Positions 1 through 7,400 of a DNA stretch of 19,976 bases are shown one piece after another. The notes beneath the pieces were generated by a model. It ran no database searches. It worked only from the letters and a program-made list of their open reading frames with translations, and was not told the DNA's origin. The translations under genes were made by a program, and so were the position numbers. Source of the stretch: Candidatus Thorarchaeota archaeon SMTZ1-83 (lineage in GTDB: Archaea; Asgardarchaeota; Thorarchaeia; Thorarchaeales; Thorarchaeaceae); NCBI GenBank assembly GCA_001563325.1, contig LRSK01000184.1, positions 1-19,976 of the forward strand, written 5' to 3'. How positions within the stretch are numbered: position 1 is the stretch's first letter; each line of letters begins with the position of its first letter.

Positions 1-393
1 AACAATATCGAGGAAGCCAACGAGAAGTTGCGTGAAGTGGGAAAAGAGATGGGATATCAGCTCTATTTGTCCACAGATTTGGCTGAGAAGACGAACAGCG
101 TATCTGGTAGCGAGGACGTGCCAAAGCTGATTGATTCAATCTTCAGGTTGCTTCACAACAGGAGGCCGTCAAATGTTGACTACTCCTCTGCTGACACAGT
201 CCGTGTAGTGGACAAGAATTGCACTTGGTGTCAAGATATCACTCTCGAAGGAATGCACGGATTCGGTTACTGTGAAGGTTTCAGTGGAGTTCTTGAGGCG
301 ATTCTCGAGTTCAAAGGAGTTGAGGCCAGAGTATCGCAGGAACTCTGTAGAGCAACAGGGGACAAGAACTGTACCTGGATTATCCGGTTCTAG
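1..393 (+). CDS. V4R-domain protein, 5' end cut by window edge
   Basis: The reading frame is open from base 1 (NNIEEANEKLREVGKEMG) to the stop at 391-393, so the true start lies upstream of the window. A TTG at 28 is in frame but has no reason to be preferred. The C-terminal part matches the V4R (4-vinyl reductase-like) fold: a glycine-rich GFGYCEGF segment, a helix (SGVLEAILEFKG) and a closing Cys-containing strand (ELCRATGDKNCTW). Several cysteines are present (NCTWC, GYC, ELC, NCTW), as in V4R domains that bind small ligands or metals. V4R proteins are related to the TRAPP Bet3 fold and are often sensory or scaffolding modules in archaea. A second, more divergent V4R-like protein follows 60 bp downstream on the same strand. 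The V4R assignment is fairly secure; the ligand and role are unknown. Confidence 0.7.
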   Translation, partial: NNIEEANEKLREVGKEMGYQLYLSTDLAEKTNSVSGSEDVPKLIDSIFRLLHNRRPSNVDYSSADTVRVVDKNCTWCQDITLEGMHGFGYCEGFSGVLEAILEFKGVEARVSQELCRATGDKNCTWIIRF

Positions 394-455
394 GGACTAC
401 TTGGCACAAAGAACTTAACACTCTGTTCCTTTTCGGAAACATCGGAGGCGTGACA

Positions 456-1004
456 ATGTCTAGGCGCGAAGAAGTGATTCCCTGGTGGCAGGGCAGACTT
501 AAAGACAAAGACTTGATGAAAGCCTTCTTTGCGAAGACATGGAACAAGCTGGCAAATCGAATAGGATTCATGTTTCCTGATCAAGTCAGAGACCTATATT
601 ACAGCGCAGGCCGTCTCGCTGGTCTGGAAACGCAACGAGAGTATATCAAGATTGGCAAACAGAGGCCTCCCAAGAACTTCAAGGAGATCATCGAGTTCAT
701 CAAGACCGTTCTGTCCTTCCTTCTTGTCCCATTCGGCGATGTCGTCATTGAGAACATATTCAAGGCTTCACAGGACGAGGAGGCTGTGCTCAGAATCCCT
801 GACAATCCCTACGCCTCAGGATATGAGTCAGAAGAGCCCTCCTGTTACTTCCTCAAGGGCTTCATTGAAGCCATTACTGAGTATCTGGTAGACTTCAACA
901 AGATTGTATATGAGAAGCTAACCATCACAGAGGACACTTGTATGGCGGCAAAGATGGACGCCTGCAGATTCAGGATAACTTTATCCCATCCTGTTCAAGA
1001 ATAG
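456..1004 (+). CDS. V4R-like domain protein
   Basis: This is a 182-residue soluble protein. I prefer the ATG at 456 over the GTG at 450 because GGAGG at 444-448 is then 7 nt from the start, against only 1 nt for the GTG. The last 55 residues can be aligned by eye with the end of the preceding gene: a Cys-containing strand, KGF followed by a helix (IEAITEYLVDFNKI), then TCMAAKMDACRF, matching the CEGF...ELCRATGDKNCTW pattern. The N-terminal 120 residues are mostly alpha helical and contain a Trp/Lys-rich start. It lies directly downstream of another V4R protein, so the two may be a duplicated pair in one transcript. No catalytic motif is visible. V4R-like is an inference from spacing of Gly and Cys residues; the function is not assigned. 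Confidence 0.6.
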   Translation: MSRREEVIPWWQGRLKDKDLMKAFFAKTWNKLANRIGFMFPDQVRDLYYSAGRLAGLETQREYIKIGKQRPPKNFKEIIEFIKTVLSFLLVPFGDVVIENIFKASQDEEAVLRIPDNPYASGYESEEPSCYFLKGFIEAITEYLVDFNKIVYEKLTITEDTCMAAKMDACRFRITLSHPVQE

Positions 1005-1082
1005 GGGCCGAGTAGTACATACTTTGACCATACATATCGCTTAACTACCTTCATGGCGTAATCAGAACGGTGGACAGACCAA

Positions 1083-1886
1083 ATGAGACCCGACTGGAGA
1101 AGAAGAGCCATCTTAGCACTATGCTTGGCATTGCTTGGATCAAGCATTGTAGGTCTAGTCCTATTTGGCTTTGGGTCCGGCAGCGAGCCCCTGATTGTCC
1201 AGGACGTATCCCACTCTTCCTCCGCAGTTCCCGTCTTGTCTGATTTGGATATTCAGGGCTCATGGTTGAAGAACACCACGTCTGTGGCACTAGAGCTCGC
1301 ACTTCACACTGTCGAATTTGGCACATCAGTCGTTTGGTCTGATGGATTGTCTCAGTCCATTGCCACTGGGTCTTTACTCTTGGTGATTGGAACAGTCTCA
1401 ATAGAACGCAAGGGACATGAACGTCCGCAGAAGCTACGAGACCGAATACTAGACATGATCTCCAACTGCCCGGGAATACATCTGAGAGAACTTCATCGAA
1501 ACATCGGATGTGCAATGGGCGCACTGCAGTACCATCTGAACAATCTTGAGAATGATGACATAGTCGTTTCGATGCGAAATGGCAATGCTCGGCACCTGTA
1601 TCTTCAAGGTTTCTGTGACGATGAACAGGTGCTTCGACTGACGTCACTCTCAAGGAATCCCACCGTACAGTTGGTGCTCAGTGAGTGTATGGCAAACGGC
1701 CGCATAACTCAGGCAGAGCTGAGCCGAGCTCTCTCACTGGACAAGAGTCTGGTCTCCTACTACGTGAGTAGTCTCGTGAAGAACGACATCCTTAGGGTGG
1801 TGCGGGTCTTTGGAAGAGAGCGCCCACTGATTCTCAGTGACTGGGCAAGAGTTTCCCTCTCCAGTTTCGGCCTGCTGGTACAATAG
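1083..1886 (+). CDS. Membrane-anchored transcription regulator with tandem winged-helix domains
   Basis: This is a 267-residue protein with a basic N-terminus (RPDWRRR), a first membrane segment at about residues 9-31, an external loop of about 55 residues, and a second hydrophobic segment near 90-107. The cytoplasmic part holds two winged-helix domains. The first (about 117-175) has the archaeal pattern LRDRILDMI..CPGIHLRELHRNIGCAMGALQYHL, and the second (about 185-250) repeats it as ITQAELSRALSLDKSLVSYYVSSL. The start is supported by GGTGGA at 1069-1074, 9 nt before the ATG. A possible TATA element (TACATATC, about 1031-1038) lies upstream. The gene ends 106 bp before a MacB-type ABC exporter on the same strand, with a 9-bp inverted repeat in the gap, so it may sense an external signal and control that exporter. 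That regulatory link is inference. Confidence 0.75.
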   Translation: MRPDWRRRAILALCLALLGSSIVGLVLFGFGSGSEPLIVQDVSHSSSAVPVLSDLDIQGSWLKNTTSVALELALHTVEFGTSVVWSDGLSQSIATGSLLLVIGTVSIERKGHERPQKLRDRILDMISNCPGIHLRELHRNIGCAMGALQYHLNNLENDDIVVSMRNGNARHLYLQGFCDDEQVLRLTSLSRNPTVQLVLSECMANGRITQAELSRALSLDKSLVSYYVSSLVKNDILRVVRVFGRERPLILSDWARVSLSSFGLLVQ

Positions 1887-1913
1887 TTGAAGTACCTCTA
1901 CCTTTATCTTTCA

Positions 1914-1980
1914 TCAATTGTGAAGCTGGAGTCAGGTTCATCAGCCTTGGTGGCATGACCTCTCATAGTTCCACAATTGA
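1914..1980 (+). promoter_or_regulatory. Inverted-repeat pair and promoter region before the ABC exporter
   Basis: TCAATTGTG at 1914-1922 is matched by its exact reverse complement CACAATTGA at 1972-1980, with 49 nt between. Each arm contains the palindrome CAATTG. A weak TATA-like run (CTTTATCT, about 1902-1909) lies just upstream, and the right arm directly abuts the ribosome binding site of the ATPase gene. Two half-sites placed around the likely transcription start would suit a repressor, perhaps the winged-helix protein encoded just upstream. The repeat is seen directly; its role is inferred. Confidence 0.4.
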
Positions 1981-1991
1981 GGGATTAGATA

Positions 1992-2741
1992 ATGACCGGC
2001 GAAGATGTCTGGACCGCGGATGATACATACGAAGACATAGACGTTGACGAAACAGAACGTGTGTCAAGTGCCGTCCGGCTTGTAAATGTGTCTAGGAGAT
2101 ACACGATTGGGAAAAGAGAGATCGACGCACTTCGCGATGTCACGCTTGACGTTCAGACCGACGAGTTTGTGGCTGTTTCTGGTCCATCTGGTTCCGGGAA
2201 GACAACACTTCTGAACCTTATTGGTGCGATAGACTACGCTACTGAAGGGCGAGTCTTTGTGATGGATGTGCCAATAGGGGACTACGATGAATCGTTCAGG
2301 GCAACATTTCGCCTCGTCAATACTGGCTTCATATTTCAGAGCTACAATCTGATCTCCACGCTGACTGCCCTGGAGAATGTCATGTTTCCTATGCAACTCT
2401 CCGATAAGCCGCTAAGCGAAATACGCACAGATGCGCTGGAACTACTTGAAACGGTGGGTTTGACTGAGCGGGTAGATCACCTACCTTGGCAATTGAGCTC
2501 GGGTGAGCAACAACGGGTTGCAGTTGCGAGGGCTATGGCCAACGATCCTCCGATAATCCTGGCTGACGAGCCCACGGCAAACCTTGACGCAGAGAGTGCA
2601 GAGATGGTGCGCACTCTGCTTCGTGAGTTGCATCGTCAGGGAAAGGCCGTGATTGCAATGACTCATGATGAACACATCATTGAAACCCCTGGTGCCCGCC
2701 ATCTTCGGATGATCAATGGAGAGTTATCCACTGATGTCTGA
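1992..2741 (+). CDS. ABC transporter ATP-binding protein, MacB/LolD type
   Basis: This 249-residue protein is the ATPase half of an exporter. All motifs are intact: Walker A GPSGSGKTT (64-72), Q-loop Gln (about 116), signature LSSGEQQ (168-174), Walker B IILADEP (188-194) and switch histidine in MTHDE (about 225). The family (MacB, LolD, FtsE-like) works with FtsX-fold permeases that move lipoproteins, peptides or drugs, or transmit force, without moving substrate through the membrane themselves. An acidic extension of about 25 residues precedes the core domain. GAGGG at 1979-1983, 8 nt before the ATG, supports the start. The 3' end overlaps the start of the permease gene, so the two are coupled. 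The substrate cannot be read from sequence. Confidence 0.93.
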   Translation: MTGEDVWTADDTYEDIDVDETERVSSAVRLVNVSRRYTIGKREIDALRDVTLDVQTDEFVAVSGPSGSGKTTLLNLIGAIDYATEGRVFVMDVPIGDYDESFRATFRLVNTGFIFQSYNLISTLTALENVMFPMQLSDKPLSEIRTDALELLETVGLTERVDHLPWQLSSGEQQRVAVARAMANDPPIILADEPTANLDAESAEMVRTLLRELHRQGKAVIAMTHDEHIIETPGARHLRMINGELSTDV

Positions 2742-3351
2742 ACAGGACTACGCTTCCAAGGACTTGAAGAGAAGGCCCTTCAGAAGCACTCTGATTCTGG
2801 TTTCCATGACAACCGTGGTAGCCTCGACCACCTTCCTGTTCCTATTTGGCAATGTGTTACTTGATGTGACATCATTCGTGACTTCGAGTGACACAACCAA
2901 GTCACTGGGAGTGTTCTTTGAAACCTTCATCTGGGCTACGATTCTTCTTGTGCTAATCCTGGGTGTCGTTGTTATCTCCAGTACGGTGTCCTTGGAGATG
3001 GTGACTCGCCGAAAGGACATAGGTCTGATGAAGTCAATTGGAACGCTGATGGACACGATATTCGATCATTTCATGGCGCAAGCGCTTATCATGCTCGGTT
3101 CTAGTGTTGTTCTTGGCATTGCTCTTGGAGCATTTCTCTACGTGCTCGGACTCCTCTGGCTTTCCTCCATAGTCACCAACTTGGTGATTAGCTCATCATT
3201 CCCTTGGCTCCACGTGGTGGCACTGGGGGCAATCTATCTTGTTGTTGGTTACTTTGCTGCACAGAGGCCGATCTACAACCCTAGATACTTTTGGTTTGCC
3301 ATTTCGTATTGCCACGAAGGCCACGGGGCGTCGATTCTCAGGGTCACGTAG
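2734..3351 (+). CDS. FtsX-like ABC permease, N-terminal part (frameshifted gene)
   Basis: This is the first half of the exporter permease. ATG 2734 overlaps the ATPase stop codon; an in-frame ATG at 2716 is an alternative. After a cytoplasmic start come a membrane segment (STLILVSMTTVVASTTFLFLF), a short outer loop, and a full FtsX core: a segment ATILLVLILGVVVISST, the conserved cytoplasmic pattern RRKDIGLMKSIG, then two more membrane segments. After AAQRPIYN the frame loses family-like sequence and stops at 3351. The neighbouring +1 frame, overlapping from 3239, continues with a normal FtsX second half, so one extra base (or two lost) around 3265-3290 most likely splits a single protein of about 590 residues. 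It may be a real mutation or an assembly error. Confidence 0.75.
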   Translation: MSEQDYASKDLKRRPFRSTLILVSMTTVVASTTFLFLFGNVLLDVTSFVTSSDTTKSLGVFFETFIWATILLVLILGVVVISSTVSLEMVTRRKDIGLMKSIGTLMDTIFDHFMAQALIMLGSSVVLGIALGAFLYVLGLLWLSSIVTNLVISSSFPWLHVVALGAIYLVVGYFAAQRPIYNPRYFWFAISYCHEGHGASILRVT

Positions 3352-4516
3352 GACCCTTCTCTCATTATTCCTGAGCATATCTCTGGCTTCGCTTCTCTGG
3401 ATTGGTGGGGGAGTTGTTGAGGCTACAACTGATGCCTACGTCATTCGATCCATGGGCTCAGACGTTGTTGCGGTTGGGGACGCTGCTCTTTTGGATCAAT
3501 ACTATGCAGCATACTCACTGACCGGCACTAAGCTCGATAGTTCGTTTGATTTCACGAACGAGTCTTACATGGTTCCCGGTGATCTCATTGCAGCACTGAC
3601 AGGTCTGGCGAGCACTGAAGATATTGACCAGCGACTTCTATCCTATGAAACCGTCGGTGAGGGGCCTGCCATCATATGGAATCCCACTCTTGAACAGTAC
3701 GAGTATATTGGACTGAATAGGTCAGGGTCTGCACTTATTGTGGGAATTGACTGGAGTTCGACGATATCTGACTGGTACTACGAGGGCTCAGAGGTGAACG
3801 CATCATCGCAAGTCTGGATAGGGGGTCAGATGGCGAACGTACTCTATGTTGACCCCTTGGTTCAGAGTCTTGAGGTGCAGGGAGCTTCGTTGGATGTCCA
3901 GGCGGTGGCTTTCGACATCTTGAATGGTGGCGATGTGGCGTATATGAGTCTCGACCAGATGCAGAGTCTCTTCGGAGTCACTGGTGCCAACTTGGTCCTT
4001 GTTCAGGTAGGTCGATACGATCAGTCGGTGATAGACCAGATCACCGATTTGGCTGACGACTACGGGATGGCCGTGTATCTCCAACAGGAAGTTCTCGAAG
4101 ATAATCTGAGCACTATCAGCGCTTTCTGGATGCTTCTGCAGCCACTACCAATAATGGCGCTTTTGAGCGCATTCTTCAGCCTTGTAAACTACCTCTTGGT
4201 GTCAGTATTCGGAAGGCTCAGGGACTACGTGATAATGCGTTCTGTGGGTGCCAGCCCCATGTTCATTGCAAAGACGATGATGGCGGAGGGAATAGATATG
4301 GGTCTGAAGTCCGGAATACCGGCTGTATTGCTCGCTACCTTCTCCAGCATCTACTTTCTAGTTCCAGAGGCCGCTGTCCCATCTCTCTTGTATCTTCCTG
4401 TGGCGATATTGACGACATTGGTTGCATTACTTCTAGTAGTCGTCTTGGCCGCCATACCTGTGTACCTAATCTTCAACAGCAAGGCCGAGCTGAGGGTTTC
4501 AGAGTTCTCTGTCTAG
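3239..4516 (+). CDS. FtsX-like ABC permease, C-terminal part (frameshifted gene)
   Basis: This is the second half of the same exporter permease, one frame over. Coherent sequence begins near FGLPFRIATKATGRRF (about 3289). It then has a basic cytoplasmic stretch with SRRTLLSL, a membrane segment (LSLFLSISLASLLWIGGGVV), an extracytoplasmic domain of about 230 residues (MacB periplasmic-core type, rich in Tyr, Asp and Ser), and three closing membrane segments around the FtsX pattern RLRDYVIMRSVGASPMFIAKTMMAEG. It ends with a short cytoplasmic tail. No ribosome binding site or convincing start serves this half alone, which argues that it was one gene with the preceding part. The outer domain probably binds the substrate or an envelope partner. 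Confidence 0.75.
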   Translation: MLLVTLLHRGRSTTLDTFGLPFRIATKATGRRFSGSRRTLLSLFLSISLASLLWIGGGVVEATTDAYVIRSMGSDVVAVGDAALLDQYYAAYSLTGTKLDSSFDFTNESYMVPGDLIAALTGLASTEDIDQRLLSYETVGEGPAIIWNPTLEQYEYIGLNRSGSALIVGIDWSSTISDWYYEGSEVNASSQVWIGGQMANVLYVDPLVQSLEVQGASLDVQAVAFDILNGGDVAYMSLDQMQSLFGVTGANLVLVQVGRYDQSVIDQITDLADDYGMAVYLQQEVLEDNLSTISAFWMLLQPLPIMALLSAFFSLVNYLLVSVFGRLRDYVIMRSVGASPMFIAKTMMAEGIDMGLKSGIPAVLLATFSSIYFLVPEAAVPSLLYLPVAILTTLVALLLVVVLAAIPVYLIFNSKAELRVSEFSV

Positions 4517-4564
4517 AGCAATCTTCTTTAGCACAGGTCCGAGGTTGAACGTGGTGACAATCTG

Positions 4565-6232
4565 GTGTCCAATGGAGCTGCGGAAGAGGAATATAGCATC
4601 CACTGGATAACTGATGTAGTTGACAGTGTACTAGAACGCGATGTCGATGAGTACTTGGTCTCTACCGGGAAGAGCATTAGTGGTAGTATTCCCATTGGCT
4701 TCTACCGCGAGCTCATAATAGCTGATGTCATCAAGCGGAAACTCCTTGAAGCAGGTAAGAGGGCGCGTACGTTGTTTGTTGCGGACGATTACGACCCAGT
4801 CCGTTCATTTCCTGCAAGTGTGTCACTCCCTCTTGATGATTGGCTTGGAATACCATATTCTGAGGTGCCTGACGAGTTTGGATGCTGCGAGAGTTTTGCA
4901 GCACATGAAGCAAATGATTTCATCGAAACGTTCCCGCAATTCGGCGTGAATCCCGAGGTGATATGGCAAAGCAAGCTATACGAAACTCCAGAAATGCTGG
5001 AAGCCACTAGGTTATGTTTGAAGAACACGGAAACCATTCGTGAAATACTCATCGAATATGTAGCCCGCGACTTCAATGATGAGCAGAAGGCAGACTATAT
5101 CGAATCGATGAAGAATTGGTATCCGGCCTCTGTATTCTGTCCATCCTGCGGACGAGTTCAGGCAGGTGCGAAGGGGGAGATTGTTGTCAATAGGATTACA
5201 GACTACGACCCAATTACTGACAAGGCTAACTTCACGTGTCCGTCATGTGGTCATAGTGATGAAGTGCCTCTTGATAGACTTCGAGTGAAGCTCTCTTGGC
5301 GTATTGATTGGCCAGCCAAATGGTACGTGCTCAATGTGACATGTGAGCCAGCAGGAAAGGACCACACGGTGAAAGGTGGTTCTTTTGATACGGGTCTAGA
5401 GATATCACGACGCGTCTTTGGATGGGAAGGTCCTGTGAAGGTTCCTTTTGAGTGGGTGCGCATTGGAGGTCGTGATATGTCAACCTCTGAAGGCATAGTG
5501 TTCAGTCCAAAGGTATGGCTTTCGATTGCACCTCCTGAGCTGTACAGATACCTTATGCTTAAGCCGCCTCTTGAACGAGCAATTGACCTGCAGCCTGAAA
5601 GAATTCCTGACATGGTGGATGAGTTTGACAGGTTTGAGAGGGCATTCTACGGTCTGGAGGATGCTACCGAGGAACGATTTGAGATCATTCAGCTGCTGTA
5701 TCCACTTTGCCTAACTGAAGATGTTCCAGAGGAATACATTCCAAGACTGCCGTTCAAATTCGCGGTCATAACCTCGCAAATGGAAGGGATTCTTGGCGCA
5801 TCAACGATATTGGAGCGCTGCGAACACGTCATCAAGAAGCAGTATGGACTTGATAGAGTTCCGCAAGAAGCAAGAGAACTGATTCCGACCAGATTGAATC
5901 GAGCAAAGACCTGGGCTCGAGAGTTTGGAACTGAGCGGGACAGGGTTGAGGTTCCCAAATCTGTACCCAGAGAGATTATCGACACTCTTACGGATAGTGA
6001 CCGAGCGTTTCTCAGGGAATTCGCTGTCGTACTTAGGGGTGAGCCTCTTGAAGATGAGCACCTGCAGAGTAAGGTCTTCGAAATCGCACGCTCCGTGGGC
6101 CTAAAGGATAAGAGAGCATTTGTCGTTCTCTATAGGATTCTGATATCCCGAAAATCAGGGCCAAGATTGGGAGGTTTTCTGAACCTTTTAGGAAATGACT
6201 GGGTCCTCGAACGTATCATTAGTGTCATCTGA
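4565..6232 (+). CDS. Class I lysyl-tRNA synthetase homologue with altered catalytic signatures
   Basis: This 555-residue protein aligns along its length with archaeal class I LysRS (usually about 520-540). Family features include the HW opening near residue 13, GCCES (about 107), paired zinc-type CPSC motifs (Cys192/195 and Cys225/228), the WRIDWP region (245-250), EPAGKDH (261-267) and GGSFDTG, plus the C-terminal anticodon-binding helices ending with RKSGPRLGGFLNLL. However, the HIGN/HVGN signature reads PIGF (43-46), and the KMSxSK loop reads DMSTSE (304-309), with both lysines replaced by acidic residues. Canonical lysine activation is therefore doubtful. The GTG start at 4565 has GGTGA at 4553-4557, 7 nt upstream. 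It could be the cell's divergent LysRS, or a paralogue with a new role. The fold is sure; the aminoacylation activity is not. Confidence 0.85.
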   Translation: MSNGAAEEEYSIHWITDVVDSVLERDVDEYLVSTGKSISGSIPIGFYRELIIADVIKRKLLEAGKRARTLFVADDYDPVRSFPASVSLPLDDWLGIPYSEVPDEFGCCESFAAHEANDFIETFPQFGVNPEVIWQSKLYETPEMLEATRLCLKNTETIREILIEYVARDFNDEQKADYIESMKNWYPASVFCPSCGRVQAGAKGEIVVNRITDYDPITDKANFTCPSCGHSDEVPLDRLRVKLSWRIDWPAKWYVLNVTCEPAGKDHTVKGGSFDTGLEISRRVFGWEGPVKVPFEWVRIGGRDMSTSEGIVFSPKVWLSIAPPELYRYLMLKPPLERAIDLQPERIPDMVDEFDRFERAFYGLEDATEERFEIIQLLYPLCLTEDVPEEYIPRLPFKFAVITSQMEGILGASTILERCEHVIKKQYGLDRVPQEARELIPTRLNRAKTWAREFGTERDRVEVPKSVPREIIDTLTDSDRAFLREFAVVLRGEPLEDEHLQSKVFEIARSVGLKDKRAFVVLYRILISRKSGPRLGGFLNLLGNDWVLERIISVI

Positions 6233-6247
6233 GCGCCCCACAACACG

Positions 6248-6254
6248 TTTATTA
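6248..6254 (+). promoter_or_regulatory. Candidate TATA box for the CDP-alcohol transferase gene
   Basis: TTTATTA lies in the 66-bp gap after the LysRS homologue, about 50 nt before the GTG/ATG starts at 6298/6307. This puts a predicted transcription start near 6276. A small GTCGG/CCGAC hairpin (6266-6281) falls around that point. It suggests the lipid gene can be transcribed separately from the gene before it. Confidence 0.35.
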
Positions 6255-6297
6255 GCGCAATTCAGGTCGGCGAAGCCCGACTCCGAGTCCTGGAAAA

Positions 6298-7032
6298 GTG
6301 ACGCCCATGCTAGGGAAACTCCGAGAAAGATATCAGAAAGCCATGATGCCTGTTGGACGCATCTTGGCGAGGACTGGGATGACTCCCAATATGATAACTG
6401 GACTCACGCTACTTGTGGCGCTGTTGACAGCCTATGTCTTCTACTTGGGTGACCTCATGACTGGGTTCGCCCTGATGCTGCTTACCATCGTCATGGACAT
6501 GTTTGACGGAGCTGTTGCTCGAGCAGCAAACCTTGGTTCTAGGTTCGGAGCAACCTTTGATCATACGCTTGACAGATATGCGGAGTATCTTTTCTTGCTT
6601 GGCCTAATGATGGGTCCGGCGACCTCTGTGGCAATTCCTTGGTGGCCATTATCTGCTGGTGATACCTATCTCCCTTGGTTCTGGGGTGTATTCTCACTAT
6701 TCGGAATGATAATGGCGAGTTTCGCTAGGGCCAAGGCCGAGTCCGTGGGTGGAATGGAGAACTGTAGCGTGGGGATTGCTGAACGTCAAGAGAAGCTCAT
6801 CCTGACATTTGCAGGAATCCTCCTGCTTGCTCTGCCCGCCACGAACATCTGGATGGACTTCCTGTCATTCTTTCCTGCATCAATTTCAGACTGGTTCACA
6901 TTGATACAGATCACCAATGCACTCACATTCTGCATCGTCATCGTGGGTCTGCTGTCCCACATCACTGTCATTCAGAGACTCGCATACGCTCGCAAAACCA
7001 TAACCGCATCTGAAGCCAATGCAGACAAGTGA
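6298..7032 (+). CDS. CDP-alcohol phosphatidyltransferase, probable archaetidylinositol phosphate synthase
   Basis: This is a membrane enzyme of 244 residues that would condense a CDP-activated archaeol lipid with a polar alcohol, releasing CMP. The complete family motif D-x2-D-G-x2-A-R-x8-G-x3-D-x3-D is present at residues 67-92 (DMFDGAVAR, then GATFDHTLD); its aspartates bind metal and carry catalysis. About six hydrophobic segments follow the usual topology. A TPNMIT segment precedes the first helix, as is typical. The GTG at 6298 and the ATG at 6307 are both possible; the ATG has better spacing from GGAAA at 6292-6296. Inositol-phosphate as acceptor is inferred from homology and from an inositol-1-phosphate synthase gene about 11 kb away. 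Archaetidylglycerol- or serine-type acceptors are not excluded. Confidence 0.85.
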   Translation: MTPMLGKLRERYQKAMMPVGRILARTGMTPNMITGLTLLVALLTAYVFYLGDLMTGFALMLLTIVMDMFDGAVARAANLGSRFGATFDHTLDRYAEYLFLLGLMMGPATSVAIPWWPLSAGDTYLPWFWGVFSLFGMIMASFARAKAESVGGMENCSVGIAERQEKLILTFAGILLLALPATNIWMDFLSFFPASISDWFTLIQITNALTFCIVIVGLLSHITVIQRLAYARKTITASEANADK

Positions 7033-7040
7033 GCACGCCA

Positions 7041-7400
7041 CTACTCAGTTAGATCAAACACGTTGGAGAGCGTGGTCGAGAGGAACTGCTTCGCCTGCTG
7101 CATTGCGTTCTGGCCCTTTTCTGTAATCTCGTAATACTTGCGAGTAGAGTCGCTGGAGGTCTGGCCCTCAATCAATCCGTCTTTTGTTAGTCTGTATATG
7201 ATGGCATAGCCACTTACTAGAGCTGGTGAAAACCCAAACCTCTCAGTGACAAGGGTCTTAATCTCATACCCATAGAGGGGTCTCTCCTGGAGCAGACGCA
7301 GGATGTATATCCAAAGGACCTCCTTGGTGAGTTTCTTGACAAGCCTTGTCATGGCCTTTGGATTCTCTGGCATTCTCTCATCGTCTGCCTGTGACATCAT
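7041..7400 (-). CDS. PadR-family transcription regulator
   Basis: This is a 119-residue winged-helix DNA-binding protein of the PadR group. The core is typical: VLWIYILRLLQERPLYGYEI (helix 1-2), a recognition-helix region around SPALVSGYAIIYRLTKDGLI, and a wing with STRKYYEITEKGQNAM. A short C-terminal helix would give the dimer contact. Two ATG codons are in tandem (7400 and 7397), and the first overlaps the TrmY stop codon by four bases (ATGA), so it is translated after TrmY on the same message. Its stop is 8 bp from the convergent stop of the CDP-alcohol transferase. PadR proteins often respond to small hydrophobic ligands and control nearby exporters; no obvious target is adjacent here. 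Confidence 0.87.
   Translation of the reverse strand: MMSQADDERMPENPKAMTRLVKKLTKEVLWIYILRLLQERPLYGYEIKTLVTERFGFSPALVSGYAIIYRLTKDGLIEGQTSSDSTRKYYEITEKGQNAMQQAKQFLSTTLSNVFDLTE

Noticed and set aside
1051..1653. Long minus-strand open frame (200 codons) opposite the winged-helix regulator
   Set aside because: It lies entirely opposite a well-supported gene, has a Cys/Arg/Ser-rich composition typical of antisense translation and no recognisable domain.
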